Shown here one piece after another: positions 13,677 to 20,638 of a DNA stretch of 32,414 nucleotides (position 1 is the stretch's first letter; each line of letters begins with the position of its first letter). The stretch spans positions 1-32,414 of IMG/VR virus record IMGVR_UViG_3300031999_000127; one strand, 5' to 3'. The stretch is from a virus. The notes below the pieces were generated by a model. It was not told where the DNA came from. It worked only from the letters and a program-made list of their open reading frames with translations, and made no database searches. The position numbers and the translations under genes are program-made.

Positions 13677-14579
13677 GTGCAAGACGCAATCAGCCGGTTC
13701 TTATCCAGCCAGCGAAGGCGCTGCTCGCCTTCGACGCTTCAGCAATACGCCTGGTACCTCAATGATCTGCTGGCGTGGCTGCGGGCCGCGGCCCCCGCGG
13801 GCTCGACGGCGCCCAGCCCCCAGGGGATCACGGCAGCAACGCTCGACGCCTGGCTGGCCTCTCGACAGCACTGGGCTCCCTCCACGCAGTACCTGGCCAT
13901 CGTCGCCTGCCGCATGTTTTTCCGTTGGGCGCTGGGCGTTCGGGAGTGCATGGCCGATGATCTGGCCTTGCCGCGGCGCACCACGAAGCCGCAGCGGGCG
14001 CTGACCGAGCTGCGCCTTCAGCAGCTGCTCGCTTCCCTCGACACCTCCCGCCCGAAGGGCATTCGGGATCTGTCACTCATCACCCTCCTGGTGGATACCG
14101 GACTGCGAGCGGCCGAGGTCGCCTCGCTGCGCATCGACCATGTCAACGTCAACGAGCGCACTTTCACCGTCAGGATCAAGGGAGGGACATGGGCCGATGG
14201 CGTCTTCGGCACCTACACCGGCGCCTGCCTGGTCGACTGGTTGGGCATTCGCGGAGATTACGTCCGGCCGACGGTGCAGCAGGTGTACATCGGACTGGGG
14301 GGCTTGACGCCGGGCTGCGGCATGACGGTATGCGGTCTGCGTTCGATGTTCCGCGAGCTCGGCCGCAAAGTCGGTTTTCCCATCAGCACGCACGACTTCC
14401 GGCGCACCTTTGCCACCCTTTCCCTCAAGGGCGGCGCGCCCACCCGCCTGGTGCAGATCGCGGGACGTTGGAAGGATCTGGCGATGGTGGAGCGGTACTC
14501 GCAGAGTCTGACGCCGGCAGATTTTGAGCGCTACAGCCCGGTGAATGCCATCATGGGGATCCGCCCGCCGGTGGATTAG
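13677..14579 (+). CDS. int: Tyrosine recombinase (phage integrase)
   Basis: 300 aa from a GTG at 13677, with AAAGGAGG 5 nt upstream. An N-terminal SAM-like core-binding domain (about 1-100: SPSTLQQYAWYLNDLLAWL) precedes the catalytic domain. Residues seen: Arg144 (TGLRAAEV), Lys168 (RIKGG), His239/Arg242 (HDFRRTFAT), Trp265 in the usual His/Trp position (GRWKD), and the nucleophile Tyr274 (VERYSQS). It integrates or excises the phage at the attachment site directly downstream. It is a plus-strand gene between two minus-strand blocks, so it has its own control. Confidence 0.95.
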   Translation: MQDAISRFLSSQRRRCSPSTLQQYAWYLNDLLAWLRAAAPAGSTAPSPQGITAATLDAWLASRQHWAPSTQYLAIVACRMFFRWALGVRECMADDLALPRRTTKPQRALTELRLQQLLASLDTSRPKGIRDLSLITLLVDTGLRAAEVASLRIDHVNVNERTFTVRIKGGTWADGVFGTYTGACLVDWLGIRGDYVRPTVQQVYIGLGGLTPGCGMTVCGLRSMFRELGRKVGFPISTHDFRRTFATLSLKGGAPTRLVQIAGRWKDLAMVERYSQSLTPADFERYSPVNAIMGIRPPVD

Positions 14580-14586
14580 GCGCGGC

Positions 14587-14644
14587 GACCCGCATCACGC
14601 CCAACGTGAGCAGTTGGTTGGAGGTTCGAGTCCTCCGTGGGTCA
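14587..14644 (+). other. Putative attachment site (attP) with tRNA 3'-half
   Basis: Starting 8 bp after the integrase stop: a perfect T-arm (GGAGG-TTCGAGT-CCTCC, 14620-14636) followed by GTGGGTC-A like an acceptor 3' strand (14637-14644). Phages that integrate into tRNA genes carry such a 3' segment next to int. A GACCCGC at 14587-14593 can pair with the acceptor strand, but only 26 nt separate it from the T-arm, so there is no room for a normal D-arm and anticodon arm; a complete tRNA is unlikely. Confidence 0.55.
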
Positions 14645-14673
14645 TCTGCAGGCGAAACGTAAACTTTCAGTTG

Positions 14674-15144
14674 TTAAGGTGCGCTATGACCTGGGCCCTT
14701 CACCAAAACGGCTGTGCCACTGGCTGCAATCACAAACAGGTTGCCGGCCAGGGTCATGTAGTCGAGATCCATGCCAATGACGGCATTGGCTCCCAACTCG
14801 TGAGCCTTGAACCGGAGGTCATACATTGCGCTCTGGCGAGCCGCGTCAAGTTTCTTTTCGAAGGACGTCGCCCGATCACCCATCAAGTCGGCGAGACTGG
14901 CGCTGAATTCAGAGAGGAAACCTGTGCCCAGGACGATCAGAGAGAATACGGGGCCGAAATACTTCTCGATCTCGCATCCCTGCAACAGTGGCGTCGAAGT
15001 CACCAGAAGCGCATTCAGCCTAGCCTTCTCCTCCAGTTCAATAGCCGCCCGGGGATTTTCTCTGGGGGATTCACATCGAGCGCATGTGTTCGAGGTCGGG
15101 CTATTGTCGAGACCACATTTCCAGCAGTTCCAACGGGTTGGCAT
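14674..15144 (-). CDS. YbjQ-like (UPF0145) protein with zinc ribbon
   Basis: 156 aa. An N-terminal RanBP2-type zinc ribbon (WNCWKCGLDNSPTSNTCARC) is joined to a YbjQ-family domain (ALLVTSTPLLQGCEIEKYFG; AMYDLRFKAHELGANAVIGM; LFVIAASGTAVLV). YbjQ proteins form small pentamer-like assemblies; their role is unclear. ATG at 15144 with AGGAGG 6 nt upstream. Its place between the attachment site and the repressor, as a single gene, fits a cargo (moron) gene that could be expressed in the lysogen. Confidence 0.8.
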   Translation of the reverse strand: MPTRWNCWKCGLDNSPTSNTCARCESPRENPRAAIELEEKARLNALLVTSTPLLQGCEIEKYFGPVFSLIVLGTGFLSEFSASLADLMGDRATSFEKKLDAARQSAMYDLRFKAHELGANAVIGMDLDYMTLAGNLFVIAASGTAVLVKGPGHSAP

Positions 15145-15356
15145 TCGATCCTCCTTCTGTCGGGAACGAATAAGGGGGGACGGATTGCTGTCTAGAGTTT
15201 GGGCATCCCCCGCTCCCCGTGGGGCGGTGCTCCGGAACCGACTGGCCTGCGTAGACTGATCGGTCCCGGAATGACGGTCGCTACGATAAGAGTAGCGGCT
15301 CAGGAGATCCCCCGCACCCGCATTGCTCTGCGAGTCCCCGGGGGATTTCGTTTCCC
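15145..15356. other. Intergenic region with hairpins downstream of the repressor
   Basis: 212 bp without a gene. Hairpins: CGCTAC/GTAGCG (15279-15297) and ATCCCCC/GGGGGAT (15307-15346, long loop), the latter followed on the plus strand by TTCGTTT. One may end the repressor transcript, but the T-run is on the wrong side for it. No promoter for the YbjQ-like gene is clear. Confidence 0.35.
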
Positions 15357-15587
15357 CTAGCCGCTACCGTCGTTCCCCTCTCTGAACAAAGCGCCGACAG
15401 GAACGTCAAGAGCTTGGGAGACTTTCTCTAGCGTATCCAAGGTGACGTTCATGTCATGCCCGGCGGCGAGGCCTTGGGCTGTGGGCCAAGAAAGCTTCGC
15501 TTCCCTCATCAGCCACGATGCGGTCAGCCCACGGTCCCTAAGCAGCTGGGGGATCCGAAGTCGGATCCCGGGCGTCATGGTGATCAC
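15357..15587 (-). CDS. Cro/CI-type repressor, XRE family
   Basis: 76 aa, a single helix-turn-helix domain (IRLRIPQLLRDRGLTASWLM then LSWPTAQGLAAGHDMNVTLD, TLEKVSQALDVPVGALF). There is no C-terminal peptidase or oligomerisation domain, so it is a minimal Cro/CI-like regulator. GTG at 15587 is favoured by GGGAGG 4 nt upstream; the ATG at 15578 is the alternative. It reads away from a divergent promoter pair whose -35 boxes overlap an inverted repeat, the expected position for the immunity switch. Confidence 0.82.
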   Translation of the reverse strand: MITMTPGIRLRIPQLLRDRGLTASWLMREAKLSWPTAQGLAAGHDMNVTLDTLEKVSQALDVPVGALFREGNDGSG

Positions 15588-15607
15588 TTTGCCTCCCGTC
15601 TAACGCC

Positions 15608-15636
15608 AGCATAGCACAGGTGCGGAAACCTGTCAA
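15608..15636 (-). promoter_or_regulatory. Promoter of the repressor
   Basis: On the minus strand: TTGACA (15636-15631), a 17-nt spacer, TATGCT (15613-15608). Near-consensus vegetative sigma factor promoter, 21 bp before the repressor start. The stretch ACAGGT/ACCTGT (15616-15633) inside it could be a second operator. Confidence 0.82.
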
Positions 15637-15665
15637 GTGGGATGTATACACTGGGACTTGACAGG
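15629..15665. promoter_or_regulatory. Operator: inverted repeat over both -35 boxes
   Basis: CCTGTCAAGT (15629-15638) and ACTTGACAGG (15656-15665) are perfect 10-bp inverted repeats 17 bp apart. Each contains one of the two divergent -35 boxes, so a bound repressor dimer pair would block both promoters. Confidence 0.7.
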
Positions 15666-15686
15666 CTATATGTTCTGCTTTATACT
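15658..15686 (+). promoter_or_regulatory. Rightward early promoter
   Basis: TTGACA (15658-15663), a 17-nt spacer, TATACT (15681-15686). Very close to consensus, about 77 bp before the first plus-strand gene at 15763. Confidence 0.85.
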
Positions 15687-15762
15687 GGTGGCAGAGACGA
15701 AATCTCTCCGGGCCGGGATCGACAAGCCCGCACAAGCGTTCTAGGGTCCAATAGGGGACACG

Positions 15763-16128
15763 ATGCACTACGACGCCGCACTCGAGTACCGCAAGGCCCG
15801 AGAAAACCTCATCAAGCTCTATCGCCTCGAGCTCGCCGCCTGGGACGCAGCCCTTCCCGAGACCCAGATCCGGAACTACGGAACCCACCACGGCCTGATG
15901 TTCTCCGGCGACTTCCTGGGCATCGTTGATTTGCTGTCGGCCGACGGCGAAGCGTATGTCGAGTTTCGGAGCGTTCCCGTCCGGCCGGCACGCCGCGAGG
16001 CCTATGGCAGGCGGCCGGATGGACAGATCGAGTATGCCGGCTACCTGCTGAGCGCCGTCGCATGGAAAGCCATGCAGGATGACGGCTTCGATGCCGCTTA
16101 TCACCGCAACCGGAGACGCCGGCCGTGA
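15763..16128 (+). CDS. Hypothetical early protein
   Basis: 121 aa, first gene after the rightward promoter. ATG with AGGGG 6 nt upstream. The N-terminus is helical (DAALEYRKARENLIKLYRLE), then GLMFSGDFLGIVDLLSADGE and a basic end (HRNRRRRP). No family recognised. Its stop overlaps the next start as GTGA. Confidence 0.6.
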   Translation: MHYDAALEYRKARENLIKLYRLELAAWDAALPETQIRNYGTHHGLMFSGDFLGIVDLLSADGEAYVEFRSVPVRPARREAYGRRPDGQIEYAGYLLSAVAWKAMQDDGFDAAYHRNRRRRP

Positions 16129-16340
16129 ACGCCATCGACCCCGTGCTGATCGCCACCCGGGAGGACTTCGTCGAACGCCGCAACGAGGTCTGGCGCGAGA
16201 ACGAGGCGCTGCGTGAGCGCTTGGGCAAAGTGGCGATCTTCCTGGGCTGCGCACAACAGGCGATGGCCCGCGGCGATCCGAAGACCGTCGCCAACTACCT
16301 GCGCATGGCGGAGCAGGCCGCCACAGGGAGAGGATCATGA
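16125..16340 (+). CDS. Small helical protein
   Basis: 71 aa from a GTG that overlaps the upstream stop. The middle is predicted coiled coil (DFVERRNEVWRENEALRERL). Its stop overlaps the next ATG as ATGA. Unknown function. Confidence 0.6.
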   Translation: MNAIDPVLIATREDFVERRNEVWRENEALRERLGKVAIFLGCAQQAMARGDPKTVANYLRMAEQAATGRGS

Positions 16341-16789
16341 CCGAGCGGCGAGCCCAATACGTGGCGGACCGCGTTTCCCGGGAAACGGCCCCAGGGCAAG
16401 ATTCCGACGGATCTCCATCGCCCCAGGAAGGGTTTGTCGAGACTTTCGACAACCTCCAGAACCGCCTGGAATGGTTCCACGGTAGCAAGATGACCTGGCG
16501 CAAGATTGCCGAGCGTTTTCCGGGTGTTTCGGCCGGGACCCTCTGCGATATCGCCAAGGGCCGGGAGCCCAAAGGCGCCGTCATCCGCAAGGCCCTCGGT
16601 TTGCCTCCGCTGGTCCGGGTCCAGGCTCCGGCGGGGATCGACGTCCAGCCGGCGAGCCTGATCGTGCACTCCTCGAGGATCTGTGATTGCGGCTGTAACC
16701 GAAGCTTCGTCCCTGGCCAGGCCAATCAGAAGCGGATCCGGGGGCATCACCGGCCCCGGCGGAAGGGAGGACCCGATGGTCTATCCTGA
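16337..16789 (+). CDS. HTH phage protein with Cys motif
   Basis: 150 aa. Central helix-turn-helix MTWRKIAERFPGVSAGTLCD, then IAKGREPKGAVIRKALGLPP, a form common in phage regulators, where it is followed by a metal-binding end. Here the end has CDCGCNRSF and a basic tail (GHHRPRRKG). The gene includes a parS-like palindrome (16372-16387). The reading frame overlaps the next gene by 14 nt. Confidence 0.7.
   Translation: MTERRAQYVADRVSRETAPGQDSDGSPSPQEGFVETFDNLQNRLEWFHGSKMTWRKIAERFPGVSAGTLCDIAKGREPKGAVIRKALGLPPLVRVQAPAGIDVQPASLIVHSSRICDCGCNRSFVPGQANQKRIRGHHRPRRKGGPDGLS
16372..16387. promoter_or_regulatory. parS-like palindrome, site 2
   Basis: CGTTTCCCGGGAAACG, a perfect 16-bp palindrome. Its core TTTCCCGGGAAA equals that of the Bacillus Noc-binding site, with the outer G/C as in parS. 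It lies near the start of the HTH gene (encoding VSRET) in a different reading phase from site 3. Confidence 0.65.
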
Positions 16790-16913
16790 GGTGATCGATC
16801 GGCGAGTAGATCCCGAAACGGATGAACTGACCCCCGAGGAGCTGGAGACCATCCGTCGCATTGGCGAGGCCTCCCGCACCCGGATCATTGCCATTCTCCG
16901 CTCGGTCCCGTAG
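16776..16913 (+). CDS. 45-aa hypothetical protein
   Basis: MVYPEVIDRRVDPETDELTP, then a helical end (LETIRRIGEASRTRIIAIL). ATG at 16776 with GGGAGG 6 nt upstream; overlaps the HTH gene by 14 nt. Last gene of the first plus-strand cluster. Confidence 0.55.
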   Translation: MVYPEVIDRRVDPETDELTPEELETIRRIGEASRTRIIAILRSVP

Positions 16914-16945
16914 CGTCGGCCCGGCTCCTGAAACGCAGCCCTGTC

Positions 16946-17031
16946 TGTTCTAGCCTGTATAGAACACCAGATTAGAGTATTACTAAATAGGCCGTTGTCC
17001 CTTGACAATGGGCTATTTAGTATGATAAAAT
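16946..17031 (+). promoter_or_regulatory. Promoter with two operator-like palindromes
   Basis: TTGACA (17002-17007), 18-nt spacer, TAAAAT (17026-17031). The -35 lies in the middle of a long near-perfect palindrome (16981-17022: TACTAAATAGGCC and GGGCTATTTAGTA around TTGTC-CCTT-GACAA). Upstream is TGTTCTA/TAGAACA with a 7-bp centre (16946-16966). It drives the second plus-strand cluster, and a regulator other than the CI-like one probably controls it, since the half-sites differ. Confidence 0.65.
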
Positions 17032-17054
17032 ACGGGCAGATAGAGGAGAGCGAA

Positions 17055-17441
17055 ATGGACCGCAAAGCGTATGAGCCGACCCAACGACAGCAGCAGAAAT
17101 GGGCAGCCCTGGCCCCGGCCGCGATGCCCACGGACGATGAGTTCAAATCCGATTGGGCACGGCACCATCACGGGACGACGCGGGGCTGGGGTCTCGGCAA
17201 ACGACAGTGGATCATCCAGAACCTGAGCAACCACCGGGAATACCAGCTGGGGCTGTGGCAGGGGCGAGTGGACGCAGCCCGAGGTCTGGACTACCAGGAG
17301 CCCCACACGGACGACGAGAATGCGAACGCATTCAACCTGGGCTACCACCGTGGTTACACCAGTTACGCCAGCGACCGCAACGGCTGGGACCAAACCACTC
17401 GGCAGCAGTTCGACCAGAAGTATTTGGAGGTGACCCAATGA
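17055..17441 (+). CDS. Hypothetical protein
   Basis: 128 aa. ATG at 17055 with GAGGAGA upstream. Rich in Gln, His and aromatic residues (RHHHGTTRGWGLGKRQW; NAFNLGYHRGYTSYASDRNG). No family recognised. Ends with an ATGA overlap. Confidence 0.6.
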   Translation: MDRKAYEPTQRQQQKWAALAPAAMPTDDEFKSDWARHHHGTTRGWGLGKRQWIIQNLSNHREYQLGLWQGRVDAARGLDYQEPHTDDENANAFNLGYHRGYTSYASDRNGWDQTTRQQFDQKYLEVTQ

Positions 17442-17635
17442 ACGGCCAGCTCTGGGAACCCTGCCCGAAATGCGACACCGAGCCCGTGTGCCTCGATTGC
17501 GGTTACTGCCAACGGCACTGCCGCTGCGCAGCCGACGCGGAACAACGGGAGATGGCCCGCCTGATCAACCGGGATCATCCGGGCGAGTTGAGACGACTGA
17601 TTGAACACCTCGAGAGTGGAGCAAAGGAAAATTGA
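17438..17635 (+). CDS. Small zinc-finger-like protein
   Basis: 65 aa. EPCPKCDTEPVCLDCGYCQR then HCRC gives eight cysteines and a histidine in about 20 residues, enough for one or two zinc sites; the rest is helical. SD TTGGAGG. Probably nucleic-acid or protein binding; function unknown. Confidence 0.62.
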   Translation: MNGQLWEPCPKCDTEPVCLDCGYCQRHCRCAADAEQREMARLINRDHPGELRRLIEHLESGAKEN

Positions 17636-17636
17636 C

Positions 17637-18134
17637 ATGGAAACCACCATCACGCTGCGCACACGCACCCTGGGTTGGGGATACGAGACTCAACCCACCG
17701 GGCACGGCACAGACATCGAGATCCCGACTCGACCCTACCACACCGGCACGTATCGCCAGATCTGCAGCGCTATCCCATCCGACCGCACCTATCAATCGCT
17801 GCGCTCGGGCGGCACGTTCATCAACACGGCGTGGTTCGTTGGCGGCCAGCGTATCGTCGCGATCCGGTTTGCAGACGAGGCCGGAAACCCGAAATGGTAC
17901 GACGGATCGACACCATTTGGAGCCGACCTCATGCGAGATCTCATGGGCGGGGAAACGTTGCGGAGGGGCCTGACGGTTCGCACGGAGACTCGCCGGGGTC
18001 GGCGGCCTCTTTTTCATAACAGCCGACAGGTGCGCATTTCGGCTACGGTCCTACCAGAGCAGGCCGAATGGCTGCGCAACCACGGGGGCTCCGCAACCGT
18101 GCGCCGGCTCATCGCACAGGCCATGAGCTCATAG
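17637..18134 (+). CDS. Protein with C-terminal ribbon-helix-helix-like segment
   Basis: 165 aa. Start ATG at 17637, with AAGGAAA upstream, fits better than the longer frame. The last 35 residues (VRISATVLPEQAEWLRNHGG then SATVRRLIAQAM) resemble a ribbon-helix-helix DNA-binding unit. The first 110 residues are beta-rich and unrecognised. Last plus-strand gene before the bidirectional terminator. Confidence 0.55.
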   Translation: METTITLRTRTLGWGYETQPTGHGTDIEIPTRPYHTGTYRQICSAIPSDRTYQSLRSGGTFINTAWFVGGQRIVAIRFADEAGNPKWYDGSTPFGADLMRDLMGGETLRRGLTVRTETRRGRRPLFHNSRQVRISATVLPEQAEWLRNHGGSATVRRLIAQAMSS

Positions 18135-18156
18135 ATCATGACCCTCCGGGTTAGTT

Positions 18157-18189
18157 ACAAGCCCCCGACTTCAGTCGGGGGTAGTTGAC
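18157..18189 (+). other. IS200/IS605-end-like hairpin
   Basis: CCCCCGACT-TC-AGTCGGGGG (18162-18181), preceded by TTAC and AAG and followed by TAGTTGAC. This is the form of IS200/IS605-type transposon ends, but no transposase gene lies nearby. It may be a solo end or an extra terminator stem. Confidence 0.45.
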
Positions 18190-18211
18190 TCCTCAAGAGA
18201 CCTCCAATAGC

Positions 18212-18241
18212 AGCCCCCGCCTGGTAAAGGCGGGGGCTTTT
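18212..18241. terminator. Bidirectional terminator between convergent blocks
   Basis: A perfect 10-bp stem, AGCCCCCGCC (18212-18221) and GGCGGGGGCT (18229-18238), 7-nt loop, followed by TTTT. It lies between the end of the plus-strand early genes and the end of the minus-strand lysis genes. Confidence 0.8.
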
Positions 18242-18281
18242 CGCCCCGAGGGGTCCCTTCCCTCAGGAGATCGCTCGCGGC

Positions 18282-18671
18282 TCAGCGCGTCTGTGGCTTC
18301 GGGTTGAACAGCTTGTAGACGAACTGGGCCATCGCCAGGATCGTCGCCGCCAGGGTGAAGAAGTTGGGCCAGGTGAAGTCGGCGACTTGCAGTCCGCCTC
18401 CGACCAGTAAGGCGAGAAAGGCGACGATGAAGGAGACGAGGTAAGCAAAGATCAGCGCCGGGATCTGGCTGAGGCCGAAAGCGTGCTTCAGCCAGTCCAC
18501 CAATGGCACATCGATCAGCCCGAGCACGATGCCGGCGATCAGCAGCGCGATCTGCTCAGGACTGAATCCGCTCCCTTCGGCGAGAAACCTGAAGGCGAGA
18601 CTCCACAGCACGAAGACCGCGATGAGGAGAAGTGCCACTCGGCGAACTACGATCCATCGTTTGAGAAACAT
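18282..18671 (-). CDS. Multi-pass membrane protein, possible holin
   Basis: 129 aa from the ATG at 18671 (SD AGGAGG). Three or four hydrophobic segments: VALLLIAVFVLWSLAFRFL, IALLIAGIVLGLIDVPLV, IPALIFAYLVSFIVAFLALL and FFTLAATILAMAQFVYKLF. Its position as last gene of the lysis region fits a holin, but it is longer than most and no holin family is recognised. Confidence 0.5.
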   Translation of the reverse strand: MFLKRWIVVRRVALLLIAVFVLWSLAFRFLAEGSGFSPEQIALLIAGIVLGLIDVPLVDWLKHAFGLSQIPALIFAYLVSFIVAFLALLVGGGLQVADFTWPNFFTLAATILAMAQFVYKLFNPKPQTR

Positions 18672-18721
18672 GGCAACCTCCTGACAGATGAGAATCCGGG
18701 CCCGGGCTCTCTCCTCCATCA

Positions 18722-19486
18722 TCAGTGGATCACATACTGTCCGCGTTCCTCGATAGCCACCTCCTGCGGATCGCCCGAGGGGTTCACGGGGAACCGCATT
18801 CGGGCGCCATTGATATCCCATTCGTCTGGGGACCAATAGATGACTCGATCCCGCCTGCGATCGGTAAACCTGGCGGCATCGAGCCACCAGGAGACATAGT
18901 CGGTCGGCGTCGCTCCGACGAGCTCGTGTGGGTTCACTTTCGAGACCTCGACGCCGTCCAGGCGCCACTTCCCAAGGAAGCCCCAGCGCCTGGCCGTTCT
19001 GTAATCGACCTCGACGACCTCCCTCCGGTGGAACACGCAGCCATAGATGTCGCCGCGCCTCGCGCAATCCACCACGAGGTAAGGTCCCTCCCAGTCGCCG
19101 CCCGGCGGCTTGAGCCAGACATCCTTGCCGATATCCCCGCAGCCCATGAGCGCCACGCCACCCTCATAACCCGAGAGCGAAAGGCCGCGCCATTCCGCCG
19201 TCGCATCCATGAGACCGGGGTTGTAGTAGACGGCCGCCCCGATGCTATAGATTGGAGCCGGCCGGAACCAGGTCTGCCAGTCGACATAGCCCGGTATCCA
19301 TCCGTCCCACGACCAGTAGCCGTTGAGCACATCGTTGTCATCACAGTATCTCCACGACGATTCCCGGTCGCAGGATCCCGGCGTCGCCATCGCTCCCCCC
19401 AGGCGTTCGGGATCCGCCAAGTTCCCAAAGGAGCTTAGCGATCCGACGAGGCCAATGAGGATGAGGGCAGTGAGCAGTTGCTTCAT
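18722..19486 (-). CDS. Secreted protein with possible RlpA-like barrel
   Basis: 254 aa with a signal-like N-terminus (MKQLLTALILIGLVGSLSSF). The middle (GAAVYYNPGLMDATAEWRGL, VALMGCGDIGKDVWLKPPGG, YLVVDCARRGD, VEVDYRTARRWG) has the spacing of a double-psi beta-barrel, as in RlpA and expansin-like proteins that act on peptidoglycan or glycans; this is inference. Several Cys could form disulfides outside the cell. Start ATG at 19486 with GGGAG upstream. It could be a lysis accessory or a lysogenic conversion gene. Confidence 0.55.
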   Translation of the reverse strand: MKQLLTALILIGLVGSLSSFGNLADPERLGGAMATPGSCDRESSWRYCDDNDVLNGYWSWDGWIPGYVDWQTWFRPAPIYSIGAAVYYNPGLMDATAEWRGLSLSGYEGGVALMGCGDIGKDVWLKPPGGDWEGPYLVVDCARRGDIYGCVFHRREVVEVDYRTARRWGFLGKWRLDGVEVSKVNPHELVGATPTDYVSWWLDAARFTDRRRDRVIYWSPDEWDINGARMRFPVNPSGDPQEVAIEERGQYVIH

Positions 19487-19490
19487 CCGT

Positions 19491-19799
19491 CTAGGCTCCC
19501 AGCATATGAGCCAGAACGATACCCAAAAGCGCCAGCATCCCTCCGAAGACGATCGGAAGCCAGAACTTCTCGCTGAGCCATTTGTGCGACACGCCGTTCG
19601 CCTTCTGCACCGTACCTGGATTGGAAATCGGCGGCAACCGGCTGAGCATAACATCGAGCTTCTCGTTCATCTTGTCTTGGTTCTGGACAACAGAGGCCAG
19701 GGTCGATTCGTGGTTCTTGAGCCGCTGATCTGTGCCGCCGATCCAGTTGGCCAGCCAGGCCGGCGCGTTCGAAGGAAGGTGTCCTAGATCATCGGTCAT
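19491..19799 (-). CDS. XhlA-like holin accessory (coiled coil plus TM)
   Basis: 102 aa. A helical segment (QRLKNHESTLASVVQNQDKM) precedes a C-terminal transmembrane helix (FWLPIVFGGMLALLGIVLAH). The form resembles haemolysin XhlA-type proteins, which sit beside endolysins and help holins. ATG at 19799, directly after the endolysin stop, with GGAGGT upstream. Confidence 0.6.
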   Translation of the reverse strand: MTDDLGHLPSNAPAWLANWIGGTDQRLKNHESTLASVVQNQDKMNEKLDVMLSRLPPISNPGTVQKANGVSHKWLSEKFWLPIVFGGMLALLGIVLAHMLGA

Positions 19800-19801
19800 G
19801 C

Positions 19802-20629
19802 TCAGACCTCCGTGGTTGTCAGGATAATGGCCCCCGCCGGGTAGCGGATCTCGACCGGCACCGGGCCGGCAGGAGATGGGGGAGCGGGAGTTCCGAAGAT
19901 CTCGTCGACCCACCAGCGCTTGAAGTAGTCGAGGTCCGCGGGCGGTACGATGCCGCTCAACCGTCCCTTGCTGGTGAATTGCCACCCCACGGTCTGCTCC
20001 GTTGTCGTGCCCTTGCAGAGTCGCGGCGTGAAGTTGTTGCCGATCGGGAGACAGCGATCCGCCTCCTCGAACGTGTACGCCACACGGTAATCCGAACCGA
20101 CCGGCACGAGGTAGGGATAATGAGCCACGATCAGTCGCAGACCGCCCTCCCATCCGTGCACGATCTTCCCGTCCCACCACCAGCCGGCGCTGTATGTCAG
20201 GTGAGCCGCGTCGGGCCGCAGGTTGCCCAGTTGGGCGTCGCAAGCCTTTACATGCGTCGTGATCGTCGCCGCCGGCTGGCCCTGGTCCGTCTCGCAGTCC
20301 AGCATCAGGCACTTCGGCTGGCGAGTTCCCAGGCCCATTCGCCACCAGCTCGCCAGCGTCGCGAGGCTCAGGCCAGGGTTGATGTTCACGTAGGGAATCG
20401 GCTTCATTTCCACACCCTCGGCTTCGCTGTAGTTGTACGCGAAGTCCGGGTCAATCCCGCTCGAGGACCCGGCCAGGCGGATCATGGCGATCTGGATCTC
20501 CGGATGCGCCGCATGGAGAACCGACCAGTTGATCCGGCCCGGCGTCGGATCCGGATCATCCCATGTGCTGTTCTGGTACTTCGAGACATCGATCGCTTTC
20601 ACGAGCTCGGTTAGCGCAGGCCAGGACAT
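19802..20629 (-). CDS. GH25 endolysin (lysozyme-type)
   Basis: 275 aa. A glycoside hydrolase family 25 domain: KAIDVSKYQNSTW with Asp14, CLMLDCETD with Asp111/Glu113 (the catalytic DxE), and the end motif TVGWQFTSKGRLSGI with DLDYF. The family cleaves the MurNAc-GlcNAc bond of peptidoglycan. No signal peptide, so a holin is needed. After about residue 240 there is a Pro-rich linker and a short beta-rich tail, perhaps wall-binding. SD GGAGG. Confidence 0.88.
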   Translation of the reverse strand: MSWPALTELVKAIDVSKYQNSTWDDPDPTPGRINWSVLHAAHPEIQIAMIRLAGSSSGIDPDFAYNYSEAEGVEMKPIPYVNINPGLSLATLASWWRMGLGTRQPKCLMLDCETDQGQPAATITTHVKACDAQLGNLRPDAAHLTYSAGWWWDGKIVHGWEGGLRLIVAHYPYLVPVGSDYRVAYTFEEADRCLPIGNNFTPRLCKGTTTEQTVGWQFTSKGRLSGIVPPADLDYFKRWWVDEIFGTPAPPSPAGPVPVEIRYPAGAIILTTTEV

Positions 20630-20638
20630 CGGATCCTC

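Noticed and set aside
14587-14644. Complete tRNA gene
   Set aside because: Too short between acceptor strand and T-arm for both D- and anticodon arms; called an attachment site instead.
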